From the NCBI GenBank assembly GCA_937914965.1, contig CALGIY010000299.1, positions 1 to 6,438 of the forward strand: a stretch of DNA of 6,438 bases. Direction: 5' to 3'. This DNA is from an uncultured Thermoanaerobacteraceae bacterium (lineage in GTDB: Bacteria; Bacillota; DSM-12270; Thermacetogeniales; Thermacetogeniaceae). The translations under genes were made by a program, and so were the position numbers. The notes below the pieces were generated by a model. The model did not search any database. It had not been told where the DNA came from and saw nothing but the letters and a program-made list of their open reading frames with translations. Every line of letters starts with the position of its first letter. Position 1 is the stretch's first letter. Below, in pieces: positions 5,776 through 6,438 of this stretch.

Positions 5776-5826
5776 TTCAGGTATGATGTGGTTAATAGTG
5801 GTAACAATAAGATCAGGGAACAGTAG

Positions 5827-5856
5827 GTCAGAAGCCAGAAGCCGGAAGTCTGAGAA
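5827..5856 (+). repeat. Degenerate heptamer tandem repeat (GYCNGAA)
   Basis: GTCAGAA (5827-5833), GCCAGAA (5834-5840), GCCGGAA (5841-5847) and GTCTGAGAA (5848-5856, with two extra bases) form a run of four related units. Heptamer tandem repeats of this style occur between genes in several bacterial groups, including cyanobacteria and some Firmicutes. The third and fourth units also pair with downstream bases (TCCGGC 5867-5872 and CTCAGAC 5887-5893). Confidence 0.5.
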
Positions 5857-5923
5857 GTGACAACAATCCGGCATCTGATATCCTGCCTCAGACATCTATT
5901 AAAAACCGGAAAGGAGAAATTTG

Positions 5924-6438
5924 ATGGGATTAATTGCTCGTTTTTCCACAGTCTTTAAGTCAAAAATTAACAAAGTGCTCGACCATATGGAAAACCCTCA
6001 AGAAACCCTCGACTACTCTTATGAAAAACAGGCGGAATTACTGCAGAATGTAAGGCGCAACATCGCCAATGTGGTAGCCTCAAAAAAGAGACTAGAACTG
6101 CAGAACGTTAAACTGCGAAACGACCTGTCGAAAATAGATGAACAGGCCAAAGAGGCCCTGCGGCGAGGGAGAGAAGACCTGGCCCGGACAGCCTTAGAGC
6201 GCAAAGTACAAATAGAAAGTCAGATCCAGGACATGGAACAGCAGGTAAGCAGTTTGAACCAGGAACAGGAGAAACTGACCCAGGTAGAAAACCGCCTGCG
6301 GGCTAAAGTAGAAGCCTTCCGCACGAAAAAAGAGGTCATCAAGGCACAGTATTCAGCATCAGAAGCCCAGGTAAAGATCGGAGAAGCCATGACCGGCCTC
6401 TCGGAAGAAATGACCGATGTGGGCATGGCCATCGAAAG
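5924..6438 (+). CDS. pspA: PspA/IM30 phage shock protein A, 3' end outside the window
   Basis: The frame is open from ATG 5924 to the window edge (171 codons). PspA proteins are usually about 220-235 residues, so about 50-60 are missing. The N-terminal amphipathic helix MGLIARFSTVFKSKINKVLD (1-20) is followed by the family mark ENPQETLDYSYE (23-34). Long charged coiled-coil helices come next, with ARTALERK-like spacing near residues 87-94 and a segment ending GMAIE, where family members usually continue into ERA. PspA, an ESCRT-III-type protein, polymerises on damaged cytoplasmic membranes and limits proton leakage. AAGGAG (5911-5916) is 7 bases before the ATG. No clear promoter was found in the 202-base gap and no terminator after pspAB, so expression from the htpX promoter by read-through is possible. 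The start and family are secure; the C-terminus is unseen. Confidence 0.95.
   Translation, partial: MGLIARFSTVFKSKINKVLDHMENPQETLDYSYEKQAELLQNVRRNIANVVASKKRLELQNVKLRNDLSKIDEQAKEALRRGREDLARTALERKVQIESQIQDMEQQVSSLNQEQEKLTQVENRLRAKVEAFRTKKEVIKAQYSASEAQVKIGEAMTGLSEEMTDVGMAIE

Noticed and set aside
5728..5826. GTG-started frame of 32 codons (VALWHCVVALGRF...) through the repeat region
   Set aside because: It is made by translating the GTGGCACTG repeats, has no Shine-Dalgarno sequence and gives a low-complexity, unfamiliar peptide.

Overview
The window looks like a stretch of a Clostridia-type Firmicutes genome. The evidence is strong AGGAGG-type ribosome binding sites, one TTG start, sigma-A-like promoters, U-tailed hairpin terminators and fairly balanced base composition. 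This is inferred from style and gene content; the species cannot be named from the sequence. All genes lie on the + strand and almost every product acts in or on the cytoplasmic membrane.

Layout. Bases 1-36 may be the tail of an upstream gene, closed by a strong intrinsic terminator (59-95). Unit one is a long-form NfeD membrane serine protease (188-1534) and a slipin/stomatin (1631-2398). The slipin has its own candidate promoter and a structured leader, and a terminator (2422-2457) ends the unit. Unit two is the signal peptide peptidase SppA (2640-3551, TTG start) and a Yip1-family membrane protein (3564-4184), 12 bases apart. Immediately after the Yip1 stop codon lies a near-consensus promoter, TTGACA-17-TAAAAT. 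It drives unit three: the zinc protease HtpX (4257-5144) and, one base later, a 191-residue protein recognised as the PspA-associated protein PspAB (5146-5721). After a 202-base gap rich in short repeats, PspA/IM30 (from 5924) begins and runs off the right edge.

Working model (inference). This is a membrane-integrity and membrane-proteolysis cluster. It has two scaffold proteins that organise or patch membranes (slipin and PspA), three membrane proteases (NfeD, SppA and HtpX), a Yip1 multi-spanning protein and the PspA partner PspAB. In Bacillus subtilis, homologues of several of these (sppA, NfeD-flotillin pairs and pspA) sit at separate loci joined by the SigW regulon. Here they are side by side. 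No SigW-type promoter was seen, so a different control is likely. No mobile element, CRISPR array, tRNA or rRNA was seen. No gene-free stretch exceeds 300 bases; the longest are 2399-2639 and 5722-5923.
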